DNA of 64,000 nucleotides, from NCBI RefSeq assembly GCF_002262885.1, contig NZ_NKYF01000001.1, positions 186,001-250,000 on the forward strand. Reading direction: 5' to 3'. Under the pieces are notes generated by a model. The model saw only the letters and a program-made list of their open reading frames with translations. It did not search any database and had not been told where the DNA came from. Below, one piece after another: positions 17,310 through 26,152 of this stretch. A program made the position numbers and the translations under genes. Positions within the stretch are counted from its first letter, which is position 1, and every line of letters begins with the position of its first letter. The DNA comes from Pseudonocardia sp. MH-G8 (GTDB taxonomy: Bacteria > Actinomycetota > Actinomycetes > Mycobacteriales > Pseudonocardiaceae).

Positions 17310-17998
17310 CGACCATCGCGATCCTGGGTGCCGGCAAGGTCGGCACCGTGCTCGCGCGGCTCGCCGTCGCCGCGGGCCACCGCGTGCTCGTCGCCGGCTC
17401 GGGCGACCCGGCGAAGATCGCGCTCGTCGTCGAGGTCGTCACCCCCGGCGCGACCGCCACGACCGCCGCGGAGGCGGCCGAGCAGGCCGACGTCGTGGTC
17501 CTCGCCCTCCCCCTCGGCAAGCACCGTGCCCTCCCCGCCGACGCGCTGCGCGGCAAGCTCGTCGTCGACGCGATGAACTACTGGTGGGAGACCGACGGCA
17601 TCCGCGACGACCTCGCCGATCCGCGCACCTCCTCCAGCGAGATCGTGCAGGCCTTCCTGCCCGAATCCCGTGTGGTCAAGGCGCTCAACCACATGGGCTA
17701 CCACGACCTCGAGGACGGCTCCCGCCCCGCAGCGACACCCGGACGCAAGGCGCTCGCCGTCGCAGGCGATGACGCCGCCGACGTCACCGCGGTCGCCCGC
17801 CTCGTCGACGCGCTCGGCTTCGACCCCGTCATCGCGGGCCCGCTCGCCGAAGGCGTCCGCTTCGAGCCCGGCGCCGAGCTGTTCGGTGCGAACGTCGATG
17901 CCGACGAGGTCCGCGCCATGCTCGAGCGTTTCCCGGGCTCCCCGCGCGGCCGCACCGTCGCGCAGGCCCGCTCGGCCGGTGCCGGCGACGCCGCCTGA
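17306..17998 (+). CDS. NADPH-dependent F420 reductase-like dinucleotide-binding protein
   Basis: 230 residues from ATG 17306. A Rossmann fold opens [20 protein letters not shown], with a second-strand binding loop VLVAGSG. It continues with [20 protein letters not shown] and DAMNYWW, the pattern of the F420:NADP oxidoreductase/NADP-oxidoreductase coenzyme F420-dependent family (Fno/NpdG). The enzyme would regenerate F420H2 from NADPH for its coupled partner. A few relatives instead act as IRED-like or ferric-reductase-like proteins, so F420 use is inferred. Confidence 0.82.
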   Translation: MTTIAILGAGKVGTVLARLAVAAGHRVLVAGSGDPAKIALVVEVVTPGATATTAAEAAEQADVVVLALPLGKHRALPADALRGKLVVDAMNYWWETDGIRDDLADPRTSSSEIVQAFLPESRVVKALNHMGYHDLEDGSRPAATPGRKALAVAGDDAADVTAVARLVDALGFDPVIAGPLAEGVRFEPGAELFGANVDADEVRAMLERFPGSPRGRTVAQARSAGAGDAA

Positions 17999-18101
17999 GG
18001 AGCCGCCGCCTCAGCCCCCCAGGTCGCCCAGCCCACGGCCACTCGTGTGCCCGCCGGCGTGGCGGAGATCCGCTGATGCGCTTCGATCGAACGAGGATGA
18101 A

Positions 18102-19814
18102 TTGACGGATAAAATAGTCTTCAATGCGAAGATCTTCACCAATAACCGCGGGCAGACCGAAGCGTCCGCTCTGGCCGTCAAGAACGGCCGCATCTACTCG
18201 GTCGGTTCCGATGCGGAGATCCTGAGCCTGCAGAACTCCGAGACGGAGGTCATCGACGCGCACGGCCGCACTCTCATTCCGGGCATCATCGATGCGCACA
18301 CTCACGTGCTCAATGAAAGTGGCTACAACTACAACGTGAGATGGGACGGTGTACCCACCCTGAGGATCGCGCTGGCCATGCTGCGCGAGCAGGCGGGGCG
18401 GACGCCTGGGGGGCACTGGGTCAAAGCGATCGGGGGCTGGTCCCCCTACCAGTTCGAGGAGAACCGGTTCCCCACGATGGACGAGCTGCGGGAGGCGGTG
18501 CCCAACCATCCGCTGATGGTGCAGTACGCCTACAACCGTGCCTTCCTGAACGAGCAGGCGATGGAAGAACTAGGGGTGGGCACCGAACGGTTCCCCGCTC
18601 CACCCGGAAGCGAGTTCGAGAAGGACGATCAGGGCAACTACACCGGCGTGCTCCACGGGTACACGTTCACCTTCGTCGCCATGGAGGCCATGGTCCCGCA
18701 GCTTTCATTCGAGGAAGAAGTCAGTTCACTGGTCCACACCGTCCACGCTCTGAACCGTTTCGGCATCACCTCGGCCGTCGACGCCGGCAACAGGGGGTAC
18801 CCCGGCCCGCAAGCCACCGTGGACGTCCTCGCCCGCGACAACCGCCTCAACGTGCGGATGCCCTTCGTCGACATGCAGTTCGGCGACGGCACCCCGATGA
18901 ACATGGTGGACGCGCAGATCGAAGCGATCACCCGGACAGCACCCATCAGCCCCGGTCAGAACCTGCATCCGACGCTGGATCACGGCCATGAGTACCGTGG
19001 CGCCGGCGAAGTGCTGCAACTCGAAGTGCACGACCACGAGAATTTCGATCGCCCGGCGGTCATCATCGATCCCGACCAGATGCGGCGGCACGTCGAGGAG
19101 AACGTCGTCAAGCTGGTCCGGCGGCGCATCCCCTTCCGCATGCACATCAGCTACAACGAGAACATCACGCCGTTCCTCGACGCCCTGGAGGAGATGAACG
19201 AGGGAACGCCGCTCGACGGTCTGAGGTGGAGCATCGAGCACGCCGAGACCATCAGTCCCGAGAACATCGCCAGGGTGAAGAACCTCGGCGGTGGAATCGC
19301 CTTGGACTCGAAGATGGCGCTGCACGGCGACGGGTTCATCAAGACACATGGCCGCGAGAAGGCTCTGGAAACTCCGCGACTGCGCCAGTTGGTCGACAGC
19401 GGAGTCGCTCTCGCCATGACCACCGATGCTTTTCGGGCCGCCACCTTCAACCCCTGGGTCGGTGTCAACTGGATGGTTTCCGGAAAGTCGGTCTCCGGGT
19501 CCGAAGTACTGGCCCGAGGCAACCGCCTGTCCCGCGTCGAGGCGCTGAAACTGTTTACCAGCGGCCCGGCGTGGTTCATGAACACGGAATCCGAGATGGG
19601 CAGGATCGCCCCGGGGAACCTGGCGGACTTCGTGCTGCTGGACAGGGATTATTTCACTGTTCCCGAAGAGCAGATCAAGGATGTTTCCTCCGTTCTGACG
19701 GTCATGGACGGGAGGGTTGTCTTCGGGGCGCAGGAGTACAGTTCACTCACGCCGCCGCTGCCCGACGTCCTGCCTGCCTGGTCGCCCGTCAAGCACTTCG
19801 GTGGCTACCACTGA
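18102..19814 (+). CDS. YtcJ-like metal-dependent amidohydrolase
   Basis: 570 residues from TTG 18102, chosen because GAGGA lies 6-10 bases upstream and no in-frame ATG or GTG is near. The amidohydrolase barrel opens with GIIDAHTHVLNESGY (HxH metal site). A later MHISYNENITPF, EHAETISPENI and the catalytic aspartate in TTDAFRAAT follow. The C-terminal strand IAPGNLADFVLLDRDYF closes the small beta-domain. YtcJ relatives hydrolyse amides or N-formyl groups. Base use differs clearly from the neighbours (ATAAAATAGTCTTCAATGCG at its start, many A/T third positions), so it looks acquired. It stands alone. Confidence 0.88.
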   Translation: MTDKIVFNAKIFTNNRGQTEASALAVKNGRIYSVGSDAEILSLQNSETEVIDAHGRTLIPGIIDAHTHVLNESGYNYNVRWDGVPTLRIALAMLREQAGRTPGGHWVKAIGGWSPYQFEENRFPTMDELREAVPNHPLMVQYAYNRAFLNEQAMEELGVGTERFPAPPGSEFEKDDQGNYTGVLHGYTFTFVAMEAMVPQLSFEEEVSSLVHTVHALNRFGITSAVDAGNRGYPGPQATVDVLARDNRLNVRMPFVDMQFGDGTPMNMVDAQIEAITRTAPISPGQNLHPTLDHGHEYRGAGEVLQLEVHDHENFDRPAVIIDPDQMRRHVEENVVKLVRRRIPFRMHISYNENITPFLDALEEMNEGTPLDGLRWSIEHAETISPENIARVKNLGGGIALDSKMALHGDGFIKTHGREKALETPRLRQLVDSGVALAMTTDAFRAATFNPWVGVNWMVSGKSVSGSEVLARGNRLSRVEALKLFTSGPAWFMNTESEMGRIAPGNLADFVLLDRDYFTVPEEQIKDVSSVLTVMDGRVVFGAQEYSSLTPPLPDVLPAWSPVKHFGGYH

Positions 19815-19836
19815 GCCTTTCCCCGTAACGCTGCGA

Positions 19837-20260
19837 TCAGGTCGTCCGGTCGTGCTCGTAGCGCAGGAGGACCAGTGCGGCAGCGGTGATCATGCCGATC
19901 CGCCAGGGGCAGCAGGTGACCCGGCGCAGGGCCTTGAAGGTGGTCTCGAGCAGCGAGTTCCCACGTTCAGCCAGCGCCCGGGTCGCGGAATGCGGTATCG
20001 GGTGTTCTCGCCCTCGTAGCCCAGGTCGGCGAGGACCGCGTGATCCTCGTCGGTCCAGGCGGTGAGTGCGTCGATGCCCTCGTGCAGGTAGCGGTAGGCG
20101 GTTGAGCTGCTGATCTGGTTGTCGGCCGCGAGGTGGGCGAGCCGGGTGGCGTCGAGGAACCAGCGCAGTTCGAGCACCGCGTGTCGCCATGACCCGAGGG
20201 CGCGGCAGCCGCGGCGGGTTCGGCGCCGGCGTCGTTCGGCGTGGAGCAGACCGGATACGC
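19837..20260 (-). pseudogene. Transposase remnant (DDE_Tnp_4/IS5-like), internally deleted
   Basis: The N-terminal helix-turn-helix (ELRWFLDATRLAHLAADNQ, SSSTAYRYLHEGID) runs directly into WTDEDHAVLADLGYEGENT. The C-terminus ALAERGNSLLETTFKALRRV ... LLRYEHDRTT then appears in a different frame and ends at 19837. The block normally between the HTH and WTD, with the first catalytic acids, is missing. It has therefore lost about 130 residues and is frameshifted. Confidence 0.82.
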
Positions 20261-20327
20261 CACCCAGCCGCGCTACCGGGAAGCTCACGATTGCAAACCG
20301 GTCAACCACCCGAACAGACCCATGCGA

Positions 20328-20343
20328 TCGAACATATGTTCGA
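20328..20343. promoter_or_regulatory. LexA (SOS) box
   Basis: TCGAACATATGTTCGA is a perfect 16-bp palindrome and matches the actinobacterial SOS consensus TCGAAC-N4-GTTCGA. It ends 13 bp before ATG 20357. A TAAACT -10-like hexamer at 20345-20350 follows immediately, so LexA bound here would cover the promoter and the mRNA is probably leaderless. Confidence 0.9.
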
Positions 20344-20356
20344 CTAAACTTGAGGC

Positions 20357-21628
20357 ATGTCCGCAGTCTCCACCGCATACGAACGCCTCCACGAGGCGAT
20401 CGAGGATTTGCGGACGGCTGCGGAATCCGCCCTGGCCTCCAACGGTGAACTGATGTCGGTGTTGTCGGTGACCGAAGGCGTGTCACGGCAACTGGACTAC
20501 CTGACCGTCTCCACCACCGCCGCGCTGCAACGGCGCGGCACGTTCGCCGAACGCGGCTACCGCAAACCCGAAGGCGCACTGACCGACCTGCTGGGATGCG
20601 ACTCCTACGAAGCCCGCCGCCGCGTGGTCGCCGCCGAGCAGGCGTGCGAGCAGATCGGGATCGACGGCACCGTGCTCCCCGCCCGCCTGCCCGCCACCGG
20701 GAAGGCGTTCGCCGCCGGACACGCAGGCCTGCGCCACGTCGAAGTCATCGCCGCCCTACTGGGCACCCCCGAAGCCGGGCGGATCACCGACTGGCAAAGG
20801 GCGGGGTTGGAAGAGCAGCTGGCCGGTATGGCCGCCGAATACTCGCCCGGGCAACTACGCAAGATCGGCACCCAGCTCCTGGAAGCCCTGGACGGCGACG
20901 GCCCCGAGCCTGATGACAATCCGCCGAAGCCGGTCAACCGGCTGCAGGTCCGTAAGCGTCGCGACGGGTCGGGCGGGACGATCAGTGGGCAGTTCGACGA
21001 TGCGGCGATGTTCGATGCGATCGCCTCCGTGATCGATGCCAAGGCGAAGCCTCTCGGTCGGGATGATCAACGATCGACGGGGCAGCGTCAGGCCGAAGCC
21101 CTCGCGGATGCGTGTGGGTTCGTCCTCGCCCACGCCGACCACGCCACCCTCCCCGACGCCGGTGGGCGGCGGCCGCACCTGAACGTGTTGATCCGGCTCG
21201 AGGACCTCGAAACCCGCGCCCGCTCCGCGATGCTCGACTTCGGCGGCCGCATGAGCCCCACCTCGCTACGGATGCTGGCCTGCGACGCCGCCGTCGTACC
21301 CATCGTCATGAACGGCGCCGGACAACCCCTCGACGTGGGACGCTCCACCCGGGTGATCCCCGACGGGTTGCGCAGGGCGGTCACCGCCCGCGACCGTGGA
21401 TGCGCCCACCCGGGCTGCGACCGGACACCTTCTTGGTGCGAAATCCACCACATCTGGGAATGGGAGCACGGCGGGCCCACCGAACTGAACAACCTGGTGA
21501 GCTTGTGCAAGGTGCACCACCGCCTGATCCACGATTCCGGGTGGGTGGTCCGGATCCGCGACGGGTTACCCGAGTTCATCCCACCGAAATGGATCGACCC
21601 GGAACAGAAACCCCGCCGGAATCCATAG
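20357..21628 (+). CDS. DUF222 / HNH endonuclease-signature protein (13E12 repeat family)
   Basis: 423 residues. The N-terminal two thirds are the DUF222 helical domain (YERLHEAIEDLRTAAES ... LDYLTVSTTAALQRRGTFAE). The C-terminus carries an HNH core from about residue 350: CAHPGCDRTPSWCEIHH, then WEHGGPTELNNLVSLCKVHH, with cysteine zinc ligands and the catalytic histidine intact. The family is abundant in mycobacteria and relatives, where several members are LexA-controlled; its function is unproven. Here a perfect SOS box overlaps the promoter, so induction by DNA damage is expected. Transposase remnants lie on both sides, in opposite orientation, suggesting insertion into or carriage by a former mobile element. 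Confidence 0.9.
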   Translation: MSAVSTAYERLHEAIEDLRTAAESALASNGELMSVLSVTEGVSRQLDYLTVSTTAALQRRGTFAERGYRKPEGALTDLLGCDSYEARRRVVAAEQACEQIGIDGTVLPARLPATGKAFAAGHAGLRHVEVIAALLGTPEAGRITDWQRAGLEEQLAGMAAEYSPGQLRKIGTQLLEALDGDGPEPDDNPPKPVNRLQVRKRRDGSGGTISGQFDDAAMFDAIASVIDAKAKPLGRDDQRSTGQRQAEALADACGFVLAHADHATLPDAGGRRPHLNVLIRLEDLETRARSAMLDFGGRMSPTSLRMLACDAAVVPIVMNGAGQPLDVGRSTRVIPDGLRRAVTARDRGCAHPGCDRTPSWCEIHHIWEWEHGGPTELNNLVSLCKVHHRLIHDSGWVVRIRDGLPEFIPPKWIDPEQKPRRNP

Positions 21629-22028
21629 CACACTGAGCGTTTCCCAGTAGCGGGGCTGGGTGCGTGCGGCGACACGCCGACGACGCGGAGATGATCAGGA
21701 GGGGTGCGGGACCCTAGTAGAAGAGTCGGTCCGCCTGAAGATCGACTTGAACACCGAGGTCCGTGCAGGTGATCACCGCGCCGGACGGGTGGCCGTTGTG
21801 GACCTCCCCGGTGCGGCCCGGCCGGGAGCACGACACCACCTGCGCCCGCATCCACCCCGAACCGCTGCCCGTCCTCGCCGCCTGGACCGACCTCGATCAT
21901 GCCGCGCTGGCCGATCTGGGCTACGAAGGCTGCCCCACCACCAGCACGGACGCACAACCTGATCAAGCCAGGACGTCGATCACTACTGGGAAAGGCCCAC
22001 TGGGCCGGGTAGATCGGCGCACAACCGG
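21629..22028. other. 400-bp region without an intact gene
   Basis: It lies between the DUF222 gene and the isomerase gene. It holds the transposase fragment at 21763-21945 and otherwise no convincing coding frame or dyad. Confidence 0.7.
21763..21945 (+). pseudogene. Transposase middle fragment (DDE_Tnp_4/IS5-like)
   Basis: The frame reads VQVITAPDGWPLWTSPVRPG, EHDTTCARIHPEPLPVLAAW and TDLDHAALADLGYEG. This is exactly the central block missing from the minus-strand remnant at 19837-20260. There is no N- or C-terminus. It belongs to the same transposase family but lies on the opposite strand, so it is a second copy or a rearranged half. Confidence 0.78.
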
Positions 22029-22889
22029 TCAGGGCGTGATGCGGTCCACGGCGCGCAGGAACCTCAGCCCGTCGGTCGCTATCGCATCCTGCGAGCGGGC
22101 CAGCGGCCGCCAGATCGAGGCCGCCGTGGCGATGCTGGCGTTCTCGGCCGTGAACGACTCGATGCACAGCGGCCCGGCGTAGCCGGCGTCGTCCAGCGCC
22201 GCGAGCAGGCGCGCCCAGTCGACGTGGTCGGCACCGGGCGCGCCCCGGTCGTTCGCGCACACCTGGACGTGCGCGATCCGCCCGGCGGCGCGCCGGACCG
22301 CCGCTGCCGGGTCCTGCTCCTCGATGTTGAGGTGGTAGGTGTCCAGCGCCAGGCCGATGTGCTCGGCAGGGAGACCCTCGAGCGCCTCGAGGGCCTGGTC
22401 GACGGTGTTGAGCAGGCTGGTCTCGTAGCGGTTGAGCGGCTCGACGCCGATCCGCACGCCGACCGCGGCCGCGTGTTCCACGACGGGCGCGAGGTTCTCC
22501 CGCAGCTGCGCGTACGCGGCCGCGCGTTCGGCCACGGTGAGCCGCCAGGTCCGCCCCACCGAGGTGTAGGCGGGCCCGGCGATCGCCTGCGCGCCGACGG
22601 CGGCCGCCGCGTCCAGCACGGCGCGCAGGTAGTCCTGGGTGGACGCGACGGTGGCGGCGTCGGCCGCGACCAGTTCCCGGCCCGGCGGCATCACCAGGCA
22701 GACGCTCGCGCCGAGGCCCAGGTCGCCGAGGATCTTCGCGGTGCGTGCCGGGTCCCAGTCCCCGGGCTGCTCGACCGGGAGCTCGAGCACGTCGAACCCC
22801 CAGCCGGCCACCCGTGGCGCGATCTCGGCGACGGCCGCGTCGTCGCACGGGGAGACCCACACCCAGGTGTTGACGCCGATGCGCCTCAC
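22029..22889 (-). CDS. Sugar phosphate isomerase/epimerase-type TIM barrel (xylose isomerase-like)
   Basis: 286 residues from GTG 22889. It opens VRRIGVNTWVWVSPC, then FDVLELPVEQPGDWD. Metal ligands are expected at Glu in IGVEPLNRYETSLLNT, Asp in GLALDTYHLNIEEQD, His in IAHVQVCANDRGAPG and Glu in LCIESFTAEN. This is the pattern of the D-psicose/tagatose 3-epimerase and IolE/IolI group. Its GTG overlaps the stop of the ABC binding-protein gene (GTGA), so it ends the 32597-22029 operon. With a sugar-type importer in the same operon, it probably isomerises a carbon-chain sugar or polyol intermediate. Confidence 0.86.
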   Translation of the reverse strand: MRRIGVNTWVWVSPCDDAAVAEIAPRVAGWGFDVLELPVEQPGDWDPARTAKILGDLGLGASVCLVMPPGRELVAADAATVASTQDYLRAVLDAAAAVGAQAIAGPAYTSVGRTWRLTVAERAAAYAQLRENLAPVVEHAAAVGVRIGVEPLNRYETSLLNTVDQALEALEGLPAEHIGLALDTYHLNIEEQDPAAAVRRAAGRIAHVQVCANDRGAPGADHVDWARLLAALDDAGYAGPLCIESFTAENASIATAASIWRPLARSQDAIATDGLRFLRAVDRITP

Positions 22890-24081
22890 GCGCCGCCGCC
22901 CCACCGCTGCGGGTAGTCCGGCATCTCCTCGCAGCCGCACAGCGCGTAGTGCAGCGGCGGCATCCCCGGCTTCAGGTACTGGTCGAGGTTCTGCGCGGTC
23001 ACCGTCGGCTGCGGCAGGATCCATTCGCTCGGCACCTGCTCGCCCGCGAGGATCTGGAGGGCGGCGAGGATCGGCGTGCGCCACTGGTAGGTCGGGTAGG
23101 TCGGCGCGATCGCGGTGAGGTTCTCGGCCTTCCACTCTCCAGGAACTGCTGCTGGTCCTCACCGCTGATCGCCGGCAACGGCTGCCCGGCGTCCTCGAAC
23201 GCCTCCAGCGCCGCGACGGCGGCGGTGCCGTCGTCCATCCAGATGCCGTTGATCTCGCCCTCGCGCTGCAGGTAGTCCGAGACGACGCCCTTGGCGGTGG
23301 CGGTGTCGTTCTCGGTGAACTCCACGCCCACGACGTCCACGCCGGCGTCGGCGAAGATCCGCTCGGCCGCGGCCCACCGGTTCTCGAGGACGTCGACGCC
23401 GGGCAGCACGCGTAGCGCGAGCACCTTCCCACCCGCGCCGACCTGCTCGGAGAGGAACTCCGCTGCGGTCGCGCCGAACGCGTAGCCGCCGGTGGGGTGG
23501 ATGAACGTGACCGGGCAGTCGGTGTCGACGCCACGGTCGAACACGATCACCGGCAGCTGCCGGCAGGCGGCCTCGACGGCCGGCGTCAGGGTGGCCGTCG
23601 TGTTCGGCGAGACGATCAGCGCGTCGCAGTCGCCACCGACGAGCTGCTGGATGTCGGAGATCTGCTTGTCGTCGCTCGCGCCCGCGTCCAACGCGGTGAA
23701 GCTCGCGATCTCGTCGGGATGCAGGTCGACCTCGGCCTGCATCGTCGTCCAGCCGACCTGCCGCCACGGGTTGTCGACCGAGGCGTTGGAGAAGCAGACG
23801 TCGTACGGGCCGGGCGCGGCGTACTGCGCCGTGTCCACGAAGGTCGGCTCGAGCGCCTGGAGCCACGGCTGGGCGGGATCGCCCTCCGGGGTGGCGTCGC
23901 GCAGCCCGAGCTGCCGGTCGTGCTCGGCCTGGTCGAAGAACTCGCCCGCCGCCGAGGGACTCGCGGGTGCCGGGGCGGCGGGGGGCCCCGCACCGCCGGT
24001 GGGTATGTCGCTGGAACAGGCCGCGGCAAGCAGGAGCAACACTCCCGCCGCCGCTGCAGCGAGCGTCGTCGATCGCTTCAT
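22886..24081 (-). pseudogene. Sugar ABC transporter substrate-binding lipoprotein, frameshifted
   Basis: ATG 24081 starts a lipoprotein signal with lipobox LLAAAC (lipid cysteine at 22). A periplasmic-binding-protein type 1 fold follows (DNPWRQVGWTTMQAEVD, ALIVSPNTTATLTPAVEAAC, ENRWAAAERIFADAGVDVVG). The frame breaks near 23135-23140, after QQQFLE. Reading continues correctly one base over as WKAENLTAIAPTYPTYQWRT and reaches a TGA at 22886 that overlaps the isomerase start. A single-base loss (GAGAGTGG instead of an expected GAG-GAG-TGG) explains it. Everything else is family-like, so it is a very recent mutation or a sequencing error. Without repair, about 85 C-terminal residues would be wrong. 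Confidence 0.85.
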
Positions 24082-24095
24082 GATCGTCCCTTCGG

Positions 24096-25097
24096 TCAGG
24101 CGGGTTGGGGACTCGGATCGGGAACAGCGGGAGGCCTGCGCCTGTGGCCGGCACGCCGCGCCGCGTACGCGACGGCGGCGATGATGATCACGCCCTGCAC
24201 GGTGGACTCCAGCGCACCGGCGACGCCGAGCAGGTTCAGCAGGGTGAACAGGGCCTCGACCACGAGCGCCCCGGCGACGGCGGCCAGCACGTTGCCGCGC
24301 CCGCCGCCGAGCACCGTCCCGCCGAGCACCACGGCGGTGATCGCGGCGAACTCGAGCCCCTCCCCGACCTGGGCCGACACACCGGCGAACCCGCCCAGCA
24401 GGATCGCCGCCACCGTGGCCGCGAGCGCGGACAGCACGAACGCCGTGGTGCGCACCCGCGCCACCGGCACGCCGGCGAGCGCGGCGGCCCGGTCGTTGTC
24501 GCCGGTCGCCACGAGCGTGTGGCCCCAGGCCGAGCGCATCAGCACCGCGGTGCCCGCGGCGACCGCCACGAGGATCAGCACCGACCACGGCAGCTCACCG
24601 CCGCCGGGGAGCGGCACACCGTGGCGTCCCGCGGCGCGGAACGCCTCGGACAGCGAGCCGCGCGGGGCGCCACCCGTCCAGAGGAACACCGCGCCGGAGA
24701 GCACGAGCAGCATCCCCAGCGTCGTGACGAACGACGGCACGTACAGCCGGGTGGTGATCAGGCCGTTGACCAGCCCGACCAGCAGGCCGAGCGCGAGCAG
24801 CAGCACGACGACCGGCAGCGTCGCGGACTCGTCACCGTCGATGAGCCGCGCGGCGACCACCACCTGCACCGTCACCAGCGACCCGACCGACAGGTCGAAC
24901 TCACCGGAGACGATCACGAAGTACTGCCCGGCGGCGAGGATCGCCAGCGGCGCCGCCCGCTTGAGGAACGCGAGGAACGACGCGGGTTCGAGGAAGTTCG
25001 GGTTGACGACGGCGATCGCCACGAGCAGCGCCAGCAGCACCGCGAACACCGGCGCCGCTCCCCCGGCCCGCTGCAGCACGTTCGGAACGGCCTTCAC
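24096..25097 (-). CDS. Sugar-type ABC transporter permease (RbsC/BPD_transp_2 family), second copy
   Basis: 333 residues from GTG 25097, overlapping the stop of the first permease (GTGA). Eight to ten hydrophobic segments are visible. The family motif is GEFDLSVGSLVTVQVVVAA near residue 65, with later FVTTLGMLLVLSGAVFL, FAAITAVVLGGTVLGGGRG and a final ESTVQGVIIIAAVAYAAR. A second permease beside the first suggests a heterodimeric channel. The binding-protein gene starts 14 bp downstream. Confidence 0.92.
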   Translation of the reverse strand: MKAVPNVLQRAGGAAPVFAVLLALLVAIAVVNPNFLEPASFLAFLKRAAPLAILAAGQYFVIVSGEFDLSVGSLVTVQVVVAARLIDGDESATLPVVVLLLALGLLVGLVNGLITTRLYVPSFVTTLGMLLVLSGAVFLWTGGAPRGSLSEAFRAAGRHGVPLPGGGELPWSVLILVAVAAGTAVLMRSAWGHTLVATGDNDRAAALAGVPVARVRTTAFVLSALAATVAAILLGGFAGVSAQVGEGLEFAAITAVVLGGTVLGGGRGNVLAAVAGALVVEALFTLLNLLGVAGALESTVQGVIIIAAVAYAARRAGHRRRPPAVPDPSPQPA

Positions 25098-26152
25098 CCC
25101 GCGCCTCCGGTCCCGATCGCGCGCCGCGCGGTCTCCTTGCGCGCCCGCAGCTGCTGCCGCGCGTACACCGCGACGGCGAGGATGATCACCGCGCCGCGCA
25201 CGACGTCCTTGAAGAACGCGTCGAGCACGAGCTGGTCGAACAGGTTGTCGAGCACGGCGAGCAGGAGCACGCCTGCGACGGTGCCGCTCACCCCGCCGCG
25301 CCCGCCGGCGAGCACCGTGCCACCGAGCACGACCGCGGCGATCGACTCCAGGTCGTAGCCGCCGTCCGTGCCGACGTACGGGGCGCCCGCGCCCAGCCGG
25401 CTCGCCAGGTACAAGCCGGCGAGGCCGGCGCACACCGAGCAGATGACGTGCGCGACGACGGTGGTGCGCGCGGTGGGGACGCCGGACAGCCGCGCGACCT
25501 CCACGCTGCCGCCGACGGCGTAGACGTGGTGCCCGGTGCGGGTGCGGTGCAGGAACAGCGCCGCGGCCCCGGCGATGCCGAGCATGAGCAGCATCGAGAT
25601 CGGGACCGGACCGATCCGGTCGTAGCCCAGGTGCTGGAACACCACCGGGACCGCTCCCGCCGGGCCCTCGTAGCGGCTCTCGAGTATCCCCTTGAGCACG
25701 AGCCCGACGCCCAGCGTCGCGATGAACGCGTTGACCTGCAGCTTCGTGATCACCAGCCCGTTGACGAGCCCGACGAGCGCGGACGCGGCCAGCACCGCGA
25801 GAACGCCGGGCACGATCATGGCCGGGTCGCCGCCCATGACCTCGGCGGCGATCAGCGAGGTGAGCCCGATCAGGTAGGCCACCGACAGGTCGAGCGACCC
25901 GGACAGGATCGCGATGGTCTGCCCGACCGCGACGATCCCGAGGGCGCTGGAGCGGTAGAGCATGTTCAGCACGTTGGCCTGGGTGAAGTAGTCACCGCCG
26001 CGCGCGGTGACAATCACCGCGGCGAGCGCCACGACCAGTGCGAGCGCGATCCACGTCCCGGTCGCCGGTCCGCGCGGCAGCCGGCGCCGCGTGCGCACGC
26101 CCGGGTCGAGGGCGGGGTGCCCGCGGGCCGGGGCATCCTGGCGGATCGTCAC
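25094..26152 (-). CDS. Sugar-type ABC transporter permease (RbsC/BPD_transp_2 family), first copy
   Basis: 352 residues from GTG 26152, overlapping the end of the ATPase gene (GTGA). A 35-residue basic cytoplasmic leader precedes the first membrane helix (TWIALALVVALAAVIVTA). The family motif SGSLDLSVAYLIGLTSLIAA and the conserved VNAFIATLGVGLVLKGI and ESIAAVVLGGTVLAGGRGG strands follow. It pairs with the permease at 24096. Confidence 0.92.
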   Translation of the reverse strand: MTIRQDAPARGHPALDPGVRTRRRLPRGPATGTWIALALVVALAAVIVTARGGDYFTQANVLNMLYRSSALGIVAVGQTIAILSGSLDLSVAYLIGLTSLIAAEVMGGDPAMIVPGVLAVLAASALVGLVNGLVITKLQVNAFIATLGVGLVLKGILESRYEGPAGAVPVVFQHLGYDRIGPVPISMLLMLGIAGAAALFLHRTRTGHHVYAVGGSVEVARLSGVPTARTTVVAHVICSVCAGLAGLYLASRLGAGAPYVGTDGGYDLESIAAVVLGGTVLAGGRGGVSGTVAGVLLLAVLDNLFDQLVLDAFFKDVVRGAVIILAVAVYARQQLRARKETARRAIGTGGAG

